From Paenibacillus_AB hodogayensis (GTDB lineage Bacteria; Bacillota; Bacilli; Paenibacillales; NBRC-103111): a DNA stretch of 64,000 nucleotides. The translations under genes were made by a program, and so were the position numbers. This document shows, piece after piece, positions 25,636 to 35,192 of this stretch (within the stretch, counting starts at the first letter, position 1; every line of letters begins with the position of its first letter). The notes under the pieces are model-generated. The model saw nothing but the letters and a program-made list of their open reading frames with translations. It searched no databases and was not told where the DNA came from. The stretch lies in assembly GCF_039536325.1 (NCBI RefSeq), contig NZ_BAAAYO010000010.1, positions 1,054,001 through 1,118,000 of the forward strand. Reading direction: 5' to 3'.

Positions 25636-26040
25636 TTAATAATCTCTTTTTCGCAGCGGAATGAGGTTCCTTACGGTTTCGTCCCTCAGCCACAACCCTC
25701 CCCAAGCCAGTATACCCAAGTAGACGGAAAACAGAATGTGGCTGAATAACGGCGAGTCCAGACGCACATGCGTGGCAATCGCCCCGCCCCAGTATGCGGT
25801 AAGCAGCAGAGCGCCCAAGACGGAAGTGCGCGGGAAAGCATACAGCAGGATCGAAATAAGCCCAAGCACGCCTATCACAGCAACATGATGCTCGGCATAG
25901 CCGAGGGAAAGCGTGCCTTCGACAACCGGTCCCGCTTTAAACAATTTGGTTATGCTGTCGAACAACATAAATACAATGACCAGCCCGCTCAGGATCCAAG
26001 CCGTCCATCGTCTTCCTCTTGAAATGGGAGAAGTCATCAT
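25636..26040 (-). CDS. DoxX-family membrane protein
   Basis: A 134-residue membrane protein with four hydrophobic segments. The pattern GLVIVFMLFDSITKLFK, HHVAVIGVLGLISILLYAFP, LGALLLTAYWGGAIATHVR is typical of the DoxX/DoxD-like family. Close relatives are of unknown function, sometimes linked to redox or membrane stress. It is likely a single-gene unit. Confidence 0.85.
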   Translation of the reverse strand: MMTSPISRGRRWTAWILSGLVIVFMLFDSITKLFKAGPVVEGTLSLGYAEHHVAVIGVLGLISILLYAFPRTSVLGALLLTAYWGGAIATHVRLDSPLFSHILFSVYLGILAWGGLWLRDETVRNLIPLRKRDY

Positions 26041-26400
26041 TCATCCACCTTTGCTCTATTGTCGTTAAGTCAATGGTAGCATAGACGGGAAACCGGCGTT
26101 TCTTACGGATTGCTTTTTTATCGAAATGCGGTTTGCGTGCCCGGAAGACGTTAAGACCTTGCACCGCTTCGACCGCGCCGCCAAGAGTGCAAGCATTGGA
26201 TGAAAGGATCAACCGCTGCCGCCAAAGGGCAGAAAAACCGCTCCGCTGAGAGACGGAACGGCCTTCATGCCGGCAGCCCGACGCCTTTGTTAGTTAGAGC
26301 AAAGCAAGAGCTGCTGATCCTGTGTACCCGGAAAGGTAGCGTCCTTTGCGGTTCAAGGAATAGGTCGAGTCCTTAGATAAAGATTAGGTTTGGCTTTGTA
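26041..26400. other. 360-bp gap: terminator and repeat end
   Basis: It holds the terminator at 26233-26261 and, at its right end, a sequence shared with the palindromic element near rocA (see 26381-26403). The frame crossing 25937-26212 is opposite DoxX and has no ribosome site. I see nothing else. Confidence 0.5.
26233..26261 (-). terminator. Terminator of the second Gfo/Idh/MocA gene
   Basis: CCGCTCCG (26238-26245) and CGGAACGG (26254-26261) form an 8-bp stem with one G-U on the minus-strand RNA, followed by five T's. It lies 140 bp behind the stop codon. Confidence 0.7.
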
Positions 26401-26403
26401 CTA
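26381..26403 (-). repeat. Copy of the rocA-putB palindrome end
   Basis: Read on the minus strand it starts TAGTACAAAG and shares 17 of the first 18 bases with 56894-56911, and 18 of 21 bases with the inverted arm near 56997. The first TAG is also the stop codon of the dehydrogenase gene. Only this end is seen here; the rest of the element is not recognisable. Confidence 0.5.
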
Positions 26404-27462
26404 ATCGAGACGGATTTCCCGGCCGGTTTGCGCCGACTCGTAAATGGCGCTCAAAATGTTAATCATATCGACGCCCTGCTCCGGAACGAAGATCGGCTCC
26501 GCCCGTCCGCGAACGACGTCTACGAAATGGTCGATATTGTTTTTGTGCCCGCCCGAATCTTTGGGCAGCTGCGGGATGACGTTGCACAGCGTGCCTTCGA
26601 TTTCCGTAAACAGCTTCAGTTCTTCATTGAACAGGCTGAAGCCCGCCTTCGTGCCGCGCAGCTCGACGAAGCGGCCTTCGTTTTCGATATTCGACGCCCA
26701 ACTGAATTCGATTTGTAGGCTGGCGCCGTTTTCGAAGCGGATAAAGCCGGTAGCCAAGTCTTCCACGTCGAACGTACCGTCCGCCTGTTTGCTGCCGAAT
26801 GCGCTATGCGCCGAATCGGACAAGTCGTTGTTGGCAAACTTCGTGTAGACCGAGCCGCTTACCGCAACCGGTTTCGGATTGCCCATAATCCACAGCGACA
26901 GGTCGATCATATGGACGCCAAGGTCGATCAGCGGACCGCCGCCGGACAGCTCTTTCGTCGTAAACCATCCGCCCTTGCCGGGAATGCCGCGCCGGCGCAA
27001 CCAGCCGCAACGTCCGGTGTAGACGTCGCCCATATGCCCCTGTTCCACGTATTTCTTTAAAAAGGTCGATACGGGCCGATACCGGTTGTTGCGCATAACC
27101 ATCAACACTTTGCCGCTTTCCTTGGCCGCCTGGGCCATCTTGTAAGCTTCCTCGGGGTTGATCGCATCCGGTTTTTCGCAAAATACGTGCTTGCCCGCCT
27201 TCAGCGCCGCGATGGACACTTCGGAATGGTACAAGTTCGGGGTGCACACGTTGACGATGTCCACATCGTCCCGCGCAATGACCTCGCGGTAGTCCTCGTA
27301 AACGTCCTTAATGCCATAGTCGTCGGCTATCTTCTGGGCTCCGGCCCGATAAGCGTCGCAGACGGCAACAATCTCCACCTCTGGATTCGCCAGCCAGGCC
27401 GGTAAATGAACGCTCCTGAAAATATTGCCTGTCCCTACGACGGCGATGCGCAGCTTTTCCAT
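26401..27462 (-). CDS. Gfo/Idh/MocA-family oxidoreductase (second)
   Basis: A 353-residue NAD(P)-dependent dehydrogenase: Rossmann motif GTGNIFRSVHLPAW, EKP motif HVFCEKPDAI, and GGGPLIDLGVHMIDLSLW with the catalytic-site histidine. Start: ATG 27462 has GGAGG seven bases upstream; an extension of 22 codons to 27528 lacks a site. The stop codon overlaps a dispersed repeat end. Probably acts on a sugar or cyclitol; neighbours do not tell which. Confidence 0.9.
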   Translation of the reverse strand: MEKLRIAVVGTGNIFRSVHLPAWLANPEVEIVAVCDAYRAGAQKIADDYGIKDVYEDYREVIARDDVDIVNVCTPNLYHSEVSIAALKAGKHVFCEKPDAINPEEAYKMAQAAKESGKVLMVMRNNRYRPVSTFLKKYVEQGHMGDVYTGRCGWLRRRGIPGKGGWFTTKELSGGGPLIDLGVHMIDLSLWIMGNPKPVAVSGSVYTKFANNDLSDSAHSAFGSKQADGTFDVEDLATGFIRFENGASLQIEFSWASNIENEGRFVELRGTKAGFSLFNEELKLFTEIEGTLCNVIPQLPKDSGGHKNNIDHFVDVVRGRAEPIFVPEQGVDMINILSAIYESAQTGREIRLD

Positions 27463-27744
27463 TTCCTTACCTCCGAGAGCAATGTTTGGTTTCGCTTTCA
27501 TTATGATCGCTCCGTATACGGATGACAAGACGTCCGGCTATCACTTCATCATTTCTTCACACGGGCTTGTTTTAGGTCATAGCAGGCGGAATCCGTTTTC
27601 AAAGGCGACCGCTTCGCTTTTGCGGACCCAAAGGCTCGCCTCCGCCTTCTCTACATAGCCGGACTGTGTCTTATGCGATTGCCCTGGGACGTTCCCACGC
27701 CCACACATACATGCCCCTGCCCCGCCTCCCGCCTTTTCTCACCG

Positions 27745-28563
27745 TTATCCGTTGTTCAGCCGCTCAACGACCACGCGGTCGCGCAAATCGTCAGGGCCCG
27801 TTGTGTGGAGCCTATTCAGCAGTTCGGTCTGGAACGTGCCGGGGCGATCCGCGCCCGAACTATCTACGGCCAATTCGGCGGCTACTCCGTAGAAGGCAAG
27901 CGCGCTCACGGCGGCAGCCACCGTATCGGGCTCCACAGCCGCGAAAGCGCCGATGATGCTCGTCAGCAGACATCCCGTACCCGTGACGGCGGTGAGCAGC
28001 GGCGTTCCGTTGCTGATGCGGTACGTGACGCTGCCGTCGCTCACATAGTCGTGCCGACCGGTGACGATTGCAACCGTGCCCAGCCGCTCAGCCGCCCGAC
28101 GGACGAGCTCTGCCGGATCGTTTCCGTTTGTGTCGCCGGCGTCCACGCCCTTCATCTCCCCCTGCTCGCCGATAACGTTGGCGATCTCGCCGGCGTTTCC
28201 GCGGATCGCGGTTAAACGGACTTCCCTCATGATGCGCCGTACCGCTTCCGTACGATAAGCGGTCGCCCCAGCGCCGACCGGGTCCAGCACGACCGGAACG
28301 CCATGGGCGTTGGCCGACCGGCCTGCAAGGATGATAGATTCGACCACAGACTCATCCAGCGTCCCGATATTCGCCACAAGCGCACCGGAAATCCGGGCCA
28401 TGTCGGCGGCCTCCTCCCGCGCATACGCCATAACCGGCGATGCGCCCAAAGCCAGCAAGCCGTTGGCCGTAAAATTCGTCACGACCACATTCGTTATATT
28501 GTATACAAGCGGCTTTCTCTCCCGTACCCGGTTCAACAAGGCAAGGCCGGTTTCCACATTCAT
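27745..28563 (-). CDS. thiM: Hydroxyethylthiazole kinase
   Basis: A 272-residue ThiM. It phosphorylates 4-methyl-5-(2-hydroxyethyl)thiazole, salvaging the thiazole half of thiamine. Family segments: PLVYNITNVVVTNFTANGLLALGASPVM, VVLDPVGAGAT, IRGNAGEI, VTGTGCLLTSIIGAF with the catalytic cysteine. It is a single gene: no thiD or thiE lies nearby. A leader of about 185 nt with alternative pairings that can cover the AGGAGGG ribosome site suggests post-transcriptional control (see leader). Confidence 0.95.
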   Translation of the reverse strand: MNVETGLALLNRVRERKPLVYNITNVVVTNFTANGLLALGASPVMAYAREEAADMARISGALVANIGTLDESVVESIILAGRSANAHGVPVVLDPVGAGATAYRTEAVRRIMREVRLTAIRGNAGEIANVIGEQGEMKGVDAGDTNGNDPAELVRRAAERLGTVAIVTGRHDYVSDGSVTYRISNGTPLLTAVTGTGCLLTSIIGAFAAVEPDTVAAAVSALAFYGVAAELAVDSSGADRPGTFQTELLNRLHTTGPDDLRDRVVVERLNNG

Positions 28564-28747
28564 TCGATTCCCTCCTCATAATGAAGAAGGAGAAGTCCGG
28601 CTGCACCAAAAACACACCCGCTCCAGCAAAGTGTGCTCGCATCCGCTTCTCCTTGTCCGGCATGCTCCGGCTTGGCTCCGAAAGCGACTGAACGAACAGC
28701 CGCTTCCCTTAGCTCTGTGCCAAAGGGCATCCCTGAGTTTTTCAATG
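28564..28747 (-). promoter_or_regulatory. Structured thiM leader, candidate riboswitch
   Basis: On the minus strand AAGGAGAAG (28646-28654) is an exact complement of CTTCTCCTT (28587-28595). The second arm can instead pair with the ribosome site AGGAGGG (28570-28576), so the upstream pairing would expose it and the downstream pairing hide it. Within the loop, CACAC/GTGTG followed by T's (about 28605-28630) looks like a weak terminator. The usual TPP-riboswitch signature CUGAGA and its partner are not found, so if it senses anything it is either a divergent TPP element or another class. Pairing is seen; regulation is inferred. Confidence 0.5.
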
Positions 28748-28752
28748 GTTCT

Positions 28753-28782
28753 ATGATACGACACCGGTTCGGGCACGGTCAA
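28753..28782 (-). promoter_or_regulatory. Promoter of thiM
   Basis: On the minus strand -35 TTGACC (28777-28782), an 18-bp spacer and -10 TATCAT (28753-28758) place the transcript start near 28747. Confidence 0.6.
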
Positions 28783-28835
28783 TATGCGGGCGGACACACT
28801 CGGTTGCGAAAAATGTACTCTCTTGCAGGGAGACA

Positions 28836-28868
28836 TAACAAAGAAGCTCTGCGCAAAAGCAGAGCCTC
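28836..28868 (-). terminator. Terminator of the large SLH-protein gene
   Basis: A 10-bp stem with one G-U (28843-28852 with 28859-28868) is followed on the minus strand by TTTGTT. It lies 22 bp behind the stop codon. Confidence 0.8.
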
Positions 28869-28889
28869 TTCGGTTAGTTATTGATCCGG

Positions 28890-31800
28890 TTAGTTCATAA
28901 ATCCGACCTGCTGCAGCATCCGCTTCAGGATCACCGCAACCTGAGCCCGGGAAGCCGAGCCGCCCGGAGAAAACCGGGTCTCGTCAATCCCGTTCATTAG
29001 ACCGGATTGTACAGCCCGAGAAACCGCAGGCTGCGCCCAGGAAGACACTTCGGTACGATCCGCAAAGCCTGTCAAAGCGTTGACGTTGCCGGCGCCATCG
29101 TTTCGGGCTCCGATCATGTCCAGCGCACGGACAATCATTACAGCCATCTGCTCGCGGGTAATCGACTCGTTCGGGCTGAAACGGCCAGCGTTGGTGCCTT
29201 CGATCAAACCTTTGTTCGACGCTGCCGCTACCGCTCCGGCGAACCAAGCGTCAGCCGGAACGTCCGCGAACACGACACTTCCCGCTTTTTCTTCCGCTAT
29301 GCCTAGCGAACGCACCAGCAGAGCGGCGAATTCCGCCCGGCTGATGGATTGATCCGGCGCGAAGCGGTTGTCCCCTATGCCTTTTACGATCAGCTTCGCG
29401 GCCAATAGCCCTATGTCCGCTTTCGCCCAGTGACTCTGCACGTCGGCAAACGTTGGCGGACTCACAGCCACTACCGCATAGACGCTGTTGCCTTGGCGCT
29501 TGATCCGCGCTTCCGTTTGTCCGTTCACCGTATCGAACTCGGTCGGAACGAAATGCAGCTCGCCGTTAACCGGATCGACCCGGATGCCTGTCGCCTGCGA
29601 AGGGTCGACAGCCTGTGGCAGAACAATTGTCCGCGTCACGTAGGTGTTGCCGAAATCGTTGATCGTAAGATGCTTGTCATTCGTGCCCGCCGTAATGGTA
29701 AACTCCACCGGAACGCCCAGCAGCTTGGCGCCTTCTCGCTGCGTCCGCGCCTCGATTTGCTCTGCTTCGGATGCGCCGACTTGCTCAATGGTAACCGTAA
29801 TGTTGACGTCCTTAGAAGCGATGCCAAGCTGCTTCGCAATCGCCTGCACGTCGAACAACGCTATAGGTAAATCATAGGTCACATTTCCGCTCTTAACCGA
29901 AATGATGTTGACCCCGGGCGAGGCGCTTGCCGCGCTAAGCAGCGCCTCAGCCGGGATTTGCACCTTGGCGTTAGGCGAGTCCTTCAGATCGACGATCACA
30001 CTGCTTTTTTCTTGCTGCTTCGCTTGCTTGAATACATCGGTCAGTTTCGTCGCATCGAGCTCAGCAACTGCGAAAGTTTTGCCGTCCTGCGTCTCGGTTT
30101 TCGCCTGCGGCGCATAGGTACCCGGCTCCGAAGCTGGGGTTGGCGTCGATGGACTGCCTCCACCGCCTCCTGCGCAGCAGCTTCCACCGCCTCCTGGACC
30201 GCTAGGAACGGTCACTATCTCCGCAGCGTATGTTTTCTGGACGCGGCGGCTCTCGACAAAGCCAACTTCAGAGTTTGACATTGTTACATACACACTGCCC
30301 GCTTCTTTACCCAGTTGGGGAACTTGCAGCGTGAGCGACGGTCCCTCCGCCTTTCCGAATATCATCGGATACGCAATCGTCGCATTGCGATATACCTTGA
30401 TCGTATCGCCCGACTTCAAACCCGTTACCGTAATCGTATCGTTTGTCCCTTCGGGATGATTGACGATGTCGATTTGCTCCGCCGACAAAGAAGTCAGATA
30501 CACATTGTCGGTAAACGAATAGTAGGCACCTGGTCCCTCTGTGTTGCCGTCCCACGGGTATACACCGAATGCATTTGCACCGTCTGGAATAACGGTACTC
30601 ATGGGTACTTGTGCTGTCCACGATGTATCGTAACCGTAGCCGTAATTTACATACGCAATGGGCTTCAGCTTGTGAAGATCGGCATCTACGAAATAAATAC
30701 GGTATCCGATGATCCCGCTAGCCAAGCTTCCCACTTCCGGCAACCACCAAGTCATTCCGCCCAGTTTCCCCGCATCCCCGTCTTCGTCAATGAACGCCCC
30801 TTGCAGCGCCGGAGGCAATAACGGATTGAAAGGATAATTTAAAGTGCTTTCTGCCGAAATATTGTCCGTAATGGGTGCAGTGAAAAATCCCCTATAGTCT
30901 GGTATATCCCCGTAAATATCCTTCATAAACACACCAACAGCACGAGCCTCCGTCGGAATAGTCCCGTCAGGAATCGGTTGCGAATAATTCTCTTGCCCTG
31001 GACTCAGGATAGCGATCGGTTTTTCGCCAATGCGCATAAAGTATTTATCCAGATAAAATAACTCATATTGCTTAAGCAGCCCAGTTTCAGGTCCATTCGT
31101 GGTCCATTCGAGCTTGGCATCGGCGATCCCTTTGTAAGGACTGCCGTCGATAAACTGTACATGGTTCGGCTCGGTAAAGGGCATGTCCCAAATTGTGCGA
31201 ACGGCTCCTACCGCGCCTTCACCGGCGTTGTTTTTCGGATAAAAACCGAGCTTGACCGCTCCTTCAGGAATGACGGTACCGTTCGGGATATAAGTCTCAT
31301 AACTTGAAAAGGAACTAGAAGGCGGAACCGCAAATTCCATGATGGGCCTTAGCCTGCGGCCTTCCTGATCCAGAAAGTACAGCACCAAGCTTGATAAGTC
31401 CTCACCTCGCAAAGAACTGAAGTAAGACAGCCGCCCCCCTAGTCGACCGGGGGTCAGATCTTCGTCGGTGAAGTCCAAGGTTAAAGAATAACCGACCGGA
31501 GCGCCCGGCCTCCCGCCCTGATCGCTAACCGGTTCTGCGGAGATGTTGTCCACGATCGGCACCAAATCCTCCTGCAGATCGTACAAACCGCTCTCCATCC
31601 GATATTTGACCTTGAGATAACGGGTTCCCGAAGGAAGAGCTCCCAAATGAACCTGCTGCGACTCAAATATGGATCCAAACGCTGCTTCCTTCGCCAGCCC
31701 TCCAATAATCGTTTTGTTTGCATCCGCATAGTACAGCTCCATCCATACGGATTCGTTATTCGGCACGATGACCGGCATCCAGTTGTACGTCAGATCGTAC

Positions 31801-34052
31801 TGTCCTCCGAGCGGATTGCTATCCATTGTATACATGTTACTCACCATGATCTGTAAAGAGGGTCCGATCAAGTCTCGAATTTCCACATCCGCAAATACGG
31901 TGCTTTCGAGCGTACCGTTGCGGGCAAATACCGCCAAATATTTCGCCTCATTCGGAATACGGGTGCCGTTAGGGATCAAGTAATTGCTAGATCCCCAGGA
32001 AAAGGTCGCGAGCGGCCCGCCGATTTTACGGCGATCGGCGTCCAGATAATAGATGGCATAGCCCGTTATATACTTGAAGATGGCAGGCGAGGACCAGCTC
32101 AAGCTGCCGCCAATCGAACCGCGAACCGGGTCCGTATCGGTAAAGGTCAAATTTTGAACCGCCTGCGCAGGAGGCTGGTTGTCCGGGCTTTGCGCAATCA
32201 AAGATTGAACGGAATCATACTTAATCGCTTTTCCAGTAGCCGAAGCGTACAGGAATACTCGACCATAGTCGTCCATAAAAGCCGCAGACGCCTTCTCGGG
32301 CAAATCGCAAATTCTGGCGAAAGTGTTTCGATCGTAAAGCGAATATTCGGTCAGCACATAGTTTCCTTTCGCAGCAAGAACGTTGCTGCCGCTTAGACCG
32401 TAGGCCCCGTTAACGCGACTTAAGTCGGAAGCCAGGTAGCGCTCGTTGCCCACATACAAAAAGTCGCCATCCATAATCAATCTGGAGAAGCCAGAAACAC
32501 TGGCCTGCTTCTGGATTTGGAACGTTTCGGTATCCACCTTTAGCAGACGGCCACCGACAAGAATGTACAAGATGTTGGCGGTCTTGTCCAAGACTACATC
32601 TGCATTGTTCCAATAGGCAAACGCCAGCTGTCCGTTGATTTCATCAAGCCGTTTCCCTGCGCCGTACACCGCGTTTAGAACGCGTATGCCGTCGGAAGAC
32701 GTATAAAACAGCGATCCGGTCTTTCCGTCGAGCCGGGACGAAAACGAGCTGACCGGCATCGAGTAGACCGATTCGTTTACCGTCGCACCGCCTTGGACGT
32801 CTAAGACTCCGATGGAGGTGGAGCCGTTCAAGGTCACGTACACTTGGTCGTTGACGACACGCAGATCCTCGGGCTGCGCTCCGACATGGATGTCTTTTTC
32901 GACGTCCCAATCTGTCGTGCGGATGTACAGCAGCCGATTGGCTTCCTTGGAAACAGCGTACATGTAATTCCCGTTCGGACTGAGCGTCCATCCGGTCAGC
33001 CCTTTGTCGAACACAAGCGTATTGGCGCTCGGTTTGCTATACACAATGGCAGGCTTCGGCGTCGTATCGATCGCAATGCGATTAATTGTCTTCGTCGCCC
33101 CGTTGAAGCTGTAGATTCCGTTTGAACTGTCCATCAGTAGCAAATCGCTCCTGTAGGGCAAGGAGGCGACGACACGGAACGTATTCCGGTCGAACACGCT
33201 TTTGTCGGAGAGCACATACTGGCTTGTAGCCGACGCAAGCTGTGCGGTCGCGCCGCCGGGTTCGACGTAGGCGCCCGTCACGGAGCCGATTCGTGCCCCG
33301 TCCAGCCTGTGACCGGCGTAGAACAGCTCCTGTCCTTGCACAAGCAGTGGCGGATTTCCGCCCATGAAGTTTTTCAAGACGTCGGTGCTGTCGATCCGCG
33401 TCCGGTCATCGGTCCGATACGCCTCCAAAACTTGCGAGCCGGGAACGTAAAGGATCCCCCGCAGCTTGTCCGTCGCCAGCGGTACAGAGTAACGGTTTGT
33501 CAAAGCGGGAATGGACGAATACACTCCGTTAACGACCGAAATTTCGTCGATCCTGCCGTCCAGCGCCGTGTAGTAGGCCTTGTCGCCGGCCACCGCAATG
33601 CGGGACGGATTCTCCCTGGTAGCAATCGTTTTCTCGACAATTTTCTGAGCCAGATCGACAACCTGAATCGACTTGCTCCCCAGGTTGGCAACATACAGCT
33701 TGCCGCCCTCGATGTCCAAATCCGACGGTCTCGTGCCGATCGCAATCGTCTGCTCGACCTGAAGATCGCTGGTCCGTATGACCAGCAATTGGTTCGAATC
33801 GGACGACACGGCATAGATGTAGCCTCCGGCCTCATCCAGCACCCAGCGGGTCAAGTAAACACCGATCGGATTGCCTGCCTGGATAACCCCTACAGGCGGA
33901 GTTTCGGGACTTCCGGACGGCAACCCTTCCGCCTTCGCCGCTTCCGGCGCAAGGGGTATGAGCGTGGAGAGGAGCAAAGTTATCCCCAGCAGCATACTCA
34001 TCCAGCGCTTGCTTGGAAAGCGTGTATTTCCGCGTTTTCCCGACAAATACAA
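28890..34052 (-). CDS. 1,720-residue SLH-anchored beta-propeller surface protein
   Basis: A signal peptide (LLGITLLLSTLIPLAPEAAKA) is followed by two successive YVTN-like propeller regions (about residues 50-330 and 340-620; LVIRTSDLQVEQTIAIGTRPSDLDIEGGKLYVANLG is one blade). Four to five repeated fibronectin-like modules come next (about 640-1180; LSWSSPAIFKYITGYAIYYLDAD). A Gly/Cys/Ser/Pro-rich linker (GGGGSCCAGGGGG) separates them from a further domain and three C-terminal SLH repeats (about 1525-1720). SLH repeats anchor it to the wall outside the cell. The start lacks a clear alternative; the terminator at 28836 follows. Substrate or partner is unknown. Confidence 0.9.
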   Translation of the reverse strand: MYLSGKRGNTRFPSKRWMSMLLGITLLLSTLIPLAPEAAKAEGLPSGSPETPPVGVIQAGNPIGVYLTRWVLDEAGGYIYAVSSDSNQLLVIRTSDLQVEQTIAIGTRPSDLDIEGGKLYVANLGSKSIQVVDLAQKIVEKTIATRENPSRIAVAGDKAYYTALDGRIDEISVVNGVYSSIPALTNRYSVPLATDKLRGILYVPGSQVLEAYRTDDRTRIDSTDVLKNFMGGNPPLLVQGQELFYAGHRLDGARIGSVTGAYVEPGGATAQLASATSQYVLSDKSVFDRNTFRVVASLPYRSDLLLMDSSNGIYSFNGATKTINRIAIDTTPKPAIVYSKPSANTLVFDKGLTGWTLSPNGNYMYAVSKEANRLLYIRTTDWDVEKDIHVGAQPEDLRVVNDQVYVTLNGSTSIGVLDVQGGATVNESVYSMPVSSFSSRLDGKTGSLFYTSSDGIRVLNAVYGAGKRLDEINGQLAFAYWNNADVVLDKTANILYILVGGRLLKVDTETFQIQKQASVSGFSRLIMDGDFLYVGNERYLASDLSRVNGAYGLSGSNVLAAKGNYVLTEYSLYDRNTFARICDLPEKASAAFMDDYGRVFLYASATGKAIKYDSVQSLIAQSPDNQPPAQAVQNLTFTDTDPVRGSIGGSLSWSSPAIFKYITGYAIYYLDADRRKIGGPLATFSWGSSNYLIPNGTRIPNEAKYLAVFARNGTLESTVFADVEIRDLIGPSLQIMVSNMYTMDSNPLGGQYDLTYNWMPVIVPNNESVWMELYYADANKTIIGGLAKEAAFGSIFESQQVHLGALPSGTRYLKVKYRMESGLYDLQEDLVPIVDNISAEPVSDQGGRPGAPVGYSLTLDFTDEDLTPGRLGGRLSYFSSLRGEDLSSLVLYFLDQEGRRLRPIMEFAVPPSSSFSSYETYIPNGTVIPEGAVKLGFYPKNNAGEGAVGAVRTIWDMPFTEPNHVQFIDGSPYKGIADAKLEWTTNGPETGLLKQYELFYLDKYFMRIGEKPIAILSPGQENYSQPIPDGTIPTEARAVGVFMKDIYGDIPDYRGFFTAPITDNISAESTLNYPFNPLLPPALQGAFIDEDGDAGKLGGMTWWLPEVGSLASGIIGYRIYFVDADLHKLKPIAYVNYGYGYDTSWTAQVPMSTVIPDGANAFGVYPWDGNTEGPGAYYSFTDNVYLTSLSAEQIDIVNHPEGTNDTITVTGLKSGDTIKVYRNATIAYPMIFGKAEGPSLTLQVPQLGKEAGSVYVTMSNSEVGFVESRRVQKTYAAEIVTVPSGPGGGGSCCAGGGGGSPSTPTPASEPGTYAPQAKTETQDGKTFAVAELDATKLTDVFKQAKQQEKSSVIVDLKDSPNAKVQIPAEALLSAASASPGVNIISVKSGNVTYDLPIALFDVQAIAKQLGIASKDVNITVTIEQVGASEAEQIEARTQREGAKLLGVPVEFTITAGTNDKHLTINDFGNTYVTRTIVLPQAVDPSQATGIRVDPVNGELHFVPTEFDTVNGQTEARIKRQGNSVYAVVAVSPPTFADVQSHWAKADIGLLAAKLIVKGIGDNRFAPDQSISRAEFAALLVRSLGIAEEKAGSVVFADVPADAWFAGAVAAASNKGLIEGTNAGRFSPNESITREQMAVMIVRALDMIGARNDGAGNVNALTGFADRTEVSSWAQPAVSRAVQSGLMNGIDETRFSPGGSASRAQVAVILKRMLQQVGFMN

Positions 34053-34182
34053 GAACCTCCCTTTTCATTTCACATGTTTTCCAACATATTCTATCAGAAA
34101 CAATGTTAATAAAATGTCGAATTATGTCGCAAGTCTATATTCCTGCCAAATCGTACTGAAGCTCTCTAGGACAATATCTCTA

Positions 34183-34220
34183 TTAAAAAAGCCTCCTTTC
34201 CAGCGACGCGGTTAGGAGGC
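34183..34220 (-). terminator. Terminator behind the AraC-type gene
   Basis: GCCTCCT (34191-34197) pairs with AGGAGGC (34214-34220); on the minus strand six T's follow the stem. Confidence 0.7.
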
Positions 34221-34319
34221 GTTTTGCGCTTAATCAGATTCAATTTTTGTGCATATCGATATATCGGAATGCAACGGCTTTAATCCTTCGTTCAACTTAT
34301 ATAGCGACGCTTCACTCGC

Positions 34320-35192
34320 TCAAAACGTCCCGCCCCGCTTCATGCTCCGATATTGCAACGGCGACAGTTGAACCTCTTCCTTGAATACGCGGCCGAAATA
34401 AGCGATGCTTTCGAAACCGACGGCCTCGGCGATGCGCTGCACTTTCCAATCGGTTTCCCGCAGCAGCCGCTGCGCCTCTTTCATTCGGACATGGTTGACG
34501 TATTCGACAAAGGAGAAGCCGGACACTTCCTTGAATACCCGGCTCAAATAATAAGGGCTGATGTAAAACGTTTCCGACAGATGGGACAAGGTGAGGGGCT
34601 CTGCATAGTGGGTTTGGATGTAGCCGGTTATTTCCGCTATTCTGCGCTGAAGCGGAGAAACGGCGGGCGCCGCGTCCCCGACATACTTATCGATACAGCG
34701 GGCCAGATGGACAAGCAGCTCGATCGCGAGCGCTTGGACGCATACCTCGAAGCCGTCCATCTGCTCCTTCATCTCGGCGACCGCCCGGAGCAGCAGCGCT
34801 TCCGCATAGCGGCGGTCGTCTTCCTTCAAGCGGAGCGTCGGGTACGGGGAGTGGAACGGTTTAAGCAAATCCAGCTTCGAGCCCGTTGCGCGCGATCGTT
34901 CCAGAAAAGTATCGGTGAAGTTCAGCACGATGCGCTGATGCTGGAGCGAGCCCGCGAACAAAGTGCGGTGCAGAACGGCTTTCGGAATGAACACCAGGTC
35001 GCCCTGCTGCACCGTGTACAGGCGGTCTTTTATAAAATACGAGCGCCGGCCCTTCAACAAATAGTACACTTCGTACTGATCGTGCACATGACCCGTTATG
35101 TTGTAAGGGCCGTTCTTATGGGAATAAGACAAAACAAACTCGTCGTCATTGTACGTATAGTGATTGACGATTCTCGTATTCGCTAAAGACAA
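34320..35192 (-). CDS. AraC-family transcriptional regulator
   Basis: A 290-residue regulator. Residues 1-150 form a cupin-type sensing domain (GHVHDQYEVYYLLKGRRSYFI). The C-terminal 100 residues contain the double helix-turn-helix (LTLSHLSETFYISPYYLSRVFKEVSGFSFVEYVNHVRMKEAQRLLRE, then VQRIAEAVGFESIAYFGRVFKEEVQLSP). Members usually activate a nearby sugar-use gene. Its neighbour is the divergent histidine phosphatase and binding lipoprotein, so those are candidate targets. Confidence 0.93.
   Translation of the reverse strand: MSLANTRIVNHYTYNDDEFVLSYSHKNGPYNITGHVHDQYEVYYLLKGRRSYFIKDRLYTVQQGDLVFIPKAVLHRTLFAGSLQHQRIVLNFTDTFLERSRATGSKLDLLKPFHSPYPTLRLKEDDRRYAEALLLRAVAEMKEQMDGFEVCVQALAIELLVHLARCIDKYVGDAAPAVSPLQRRIAEITGYIQTHYAEPLTLSHLSETFYISPYYLSRVFKEVSGFSFVEYVNHVRMKEAQRLLRETDWKVQRIAEAVGFESIAYFGRVFKEEVQLSPLQYRSMKRGGTF

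Noticed and set aside
28564..28747. Classical TPP riboswitch before thiM
   Set aside because: The invariant CUGAGA and its matching stem are not found. I report the leader as an unassigned structured element instead.
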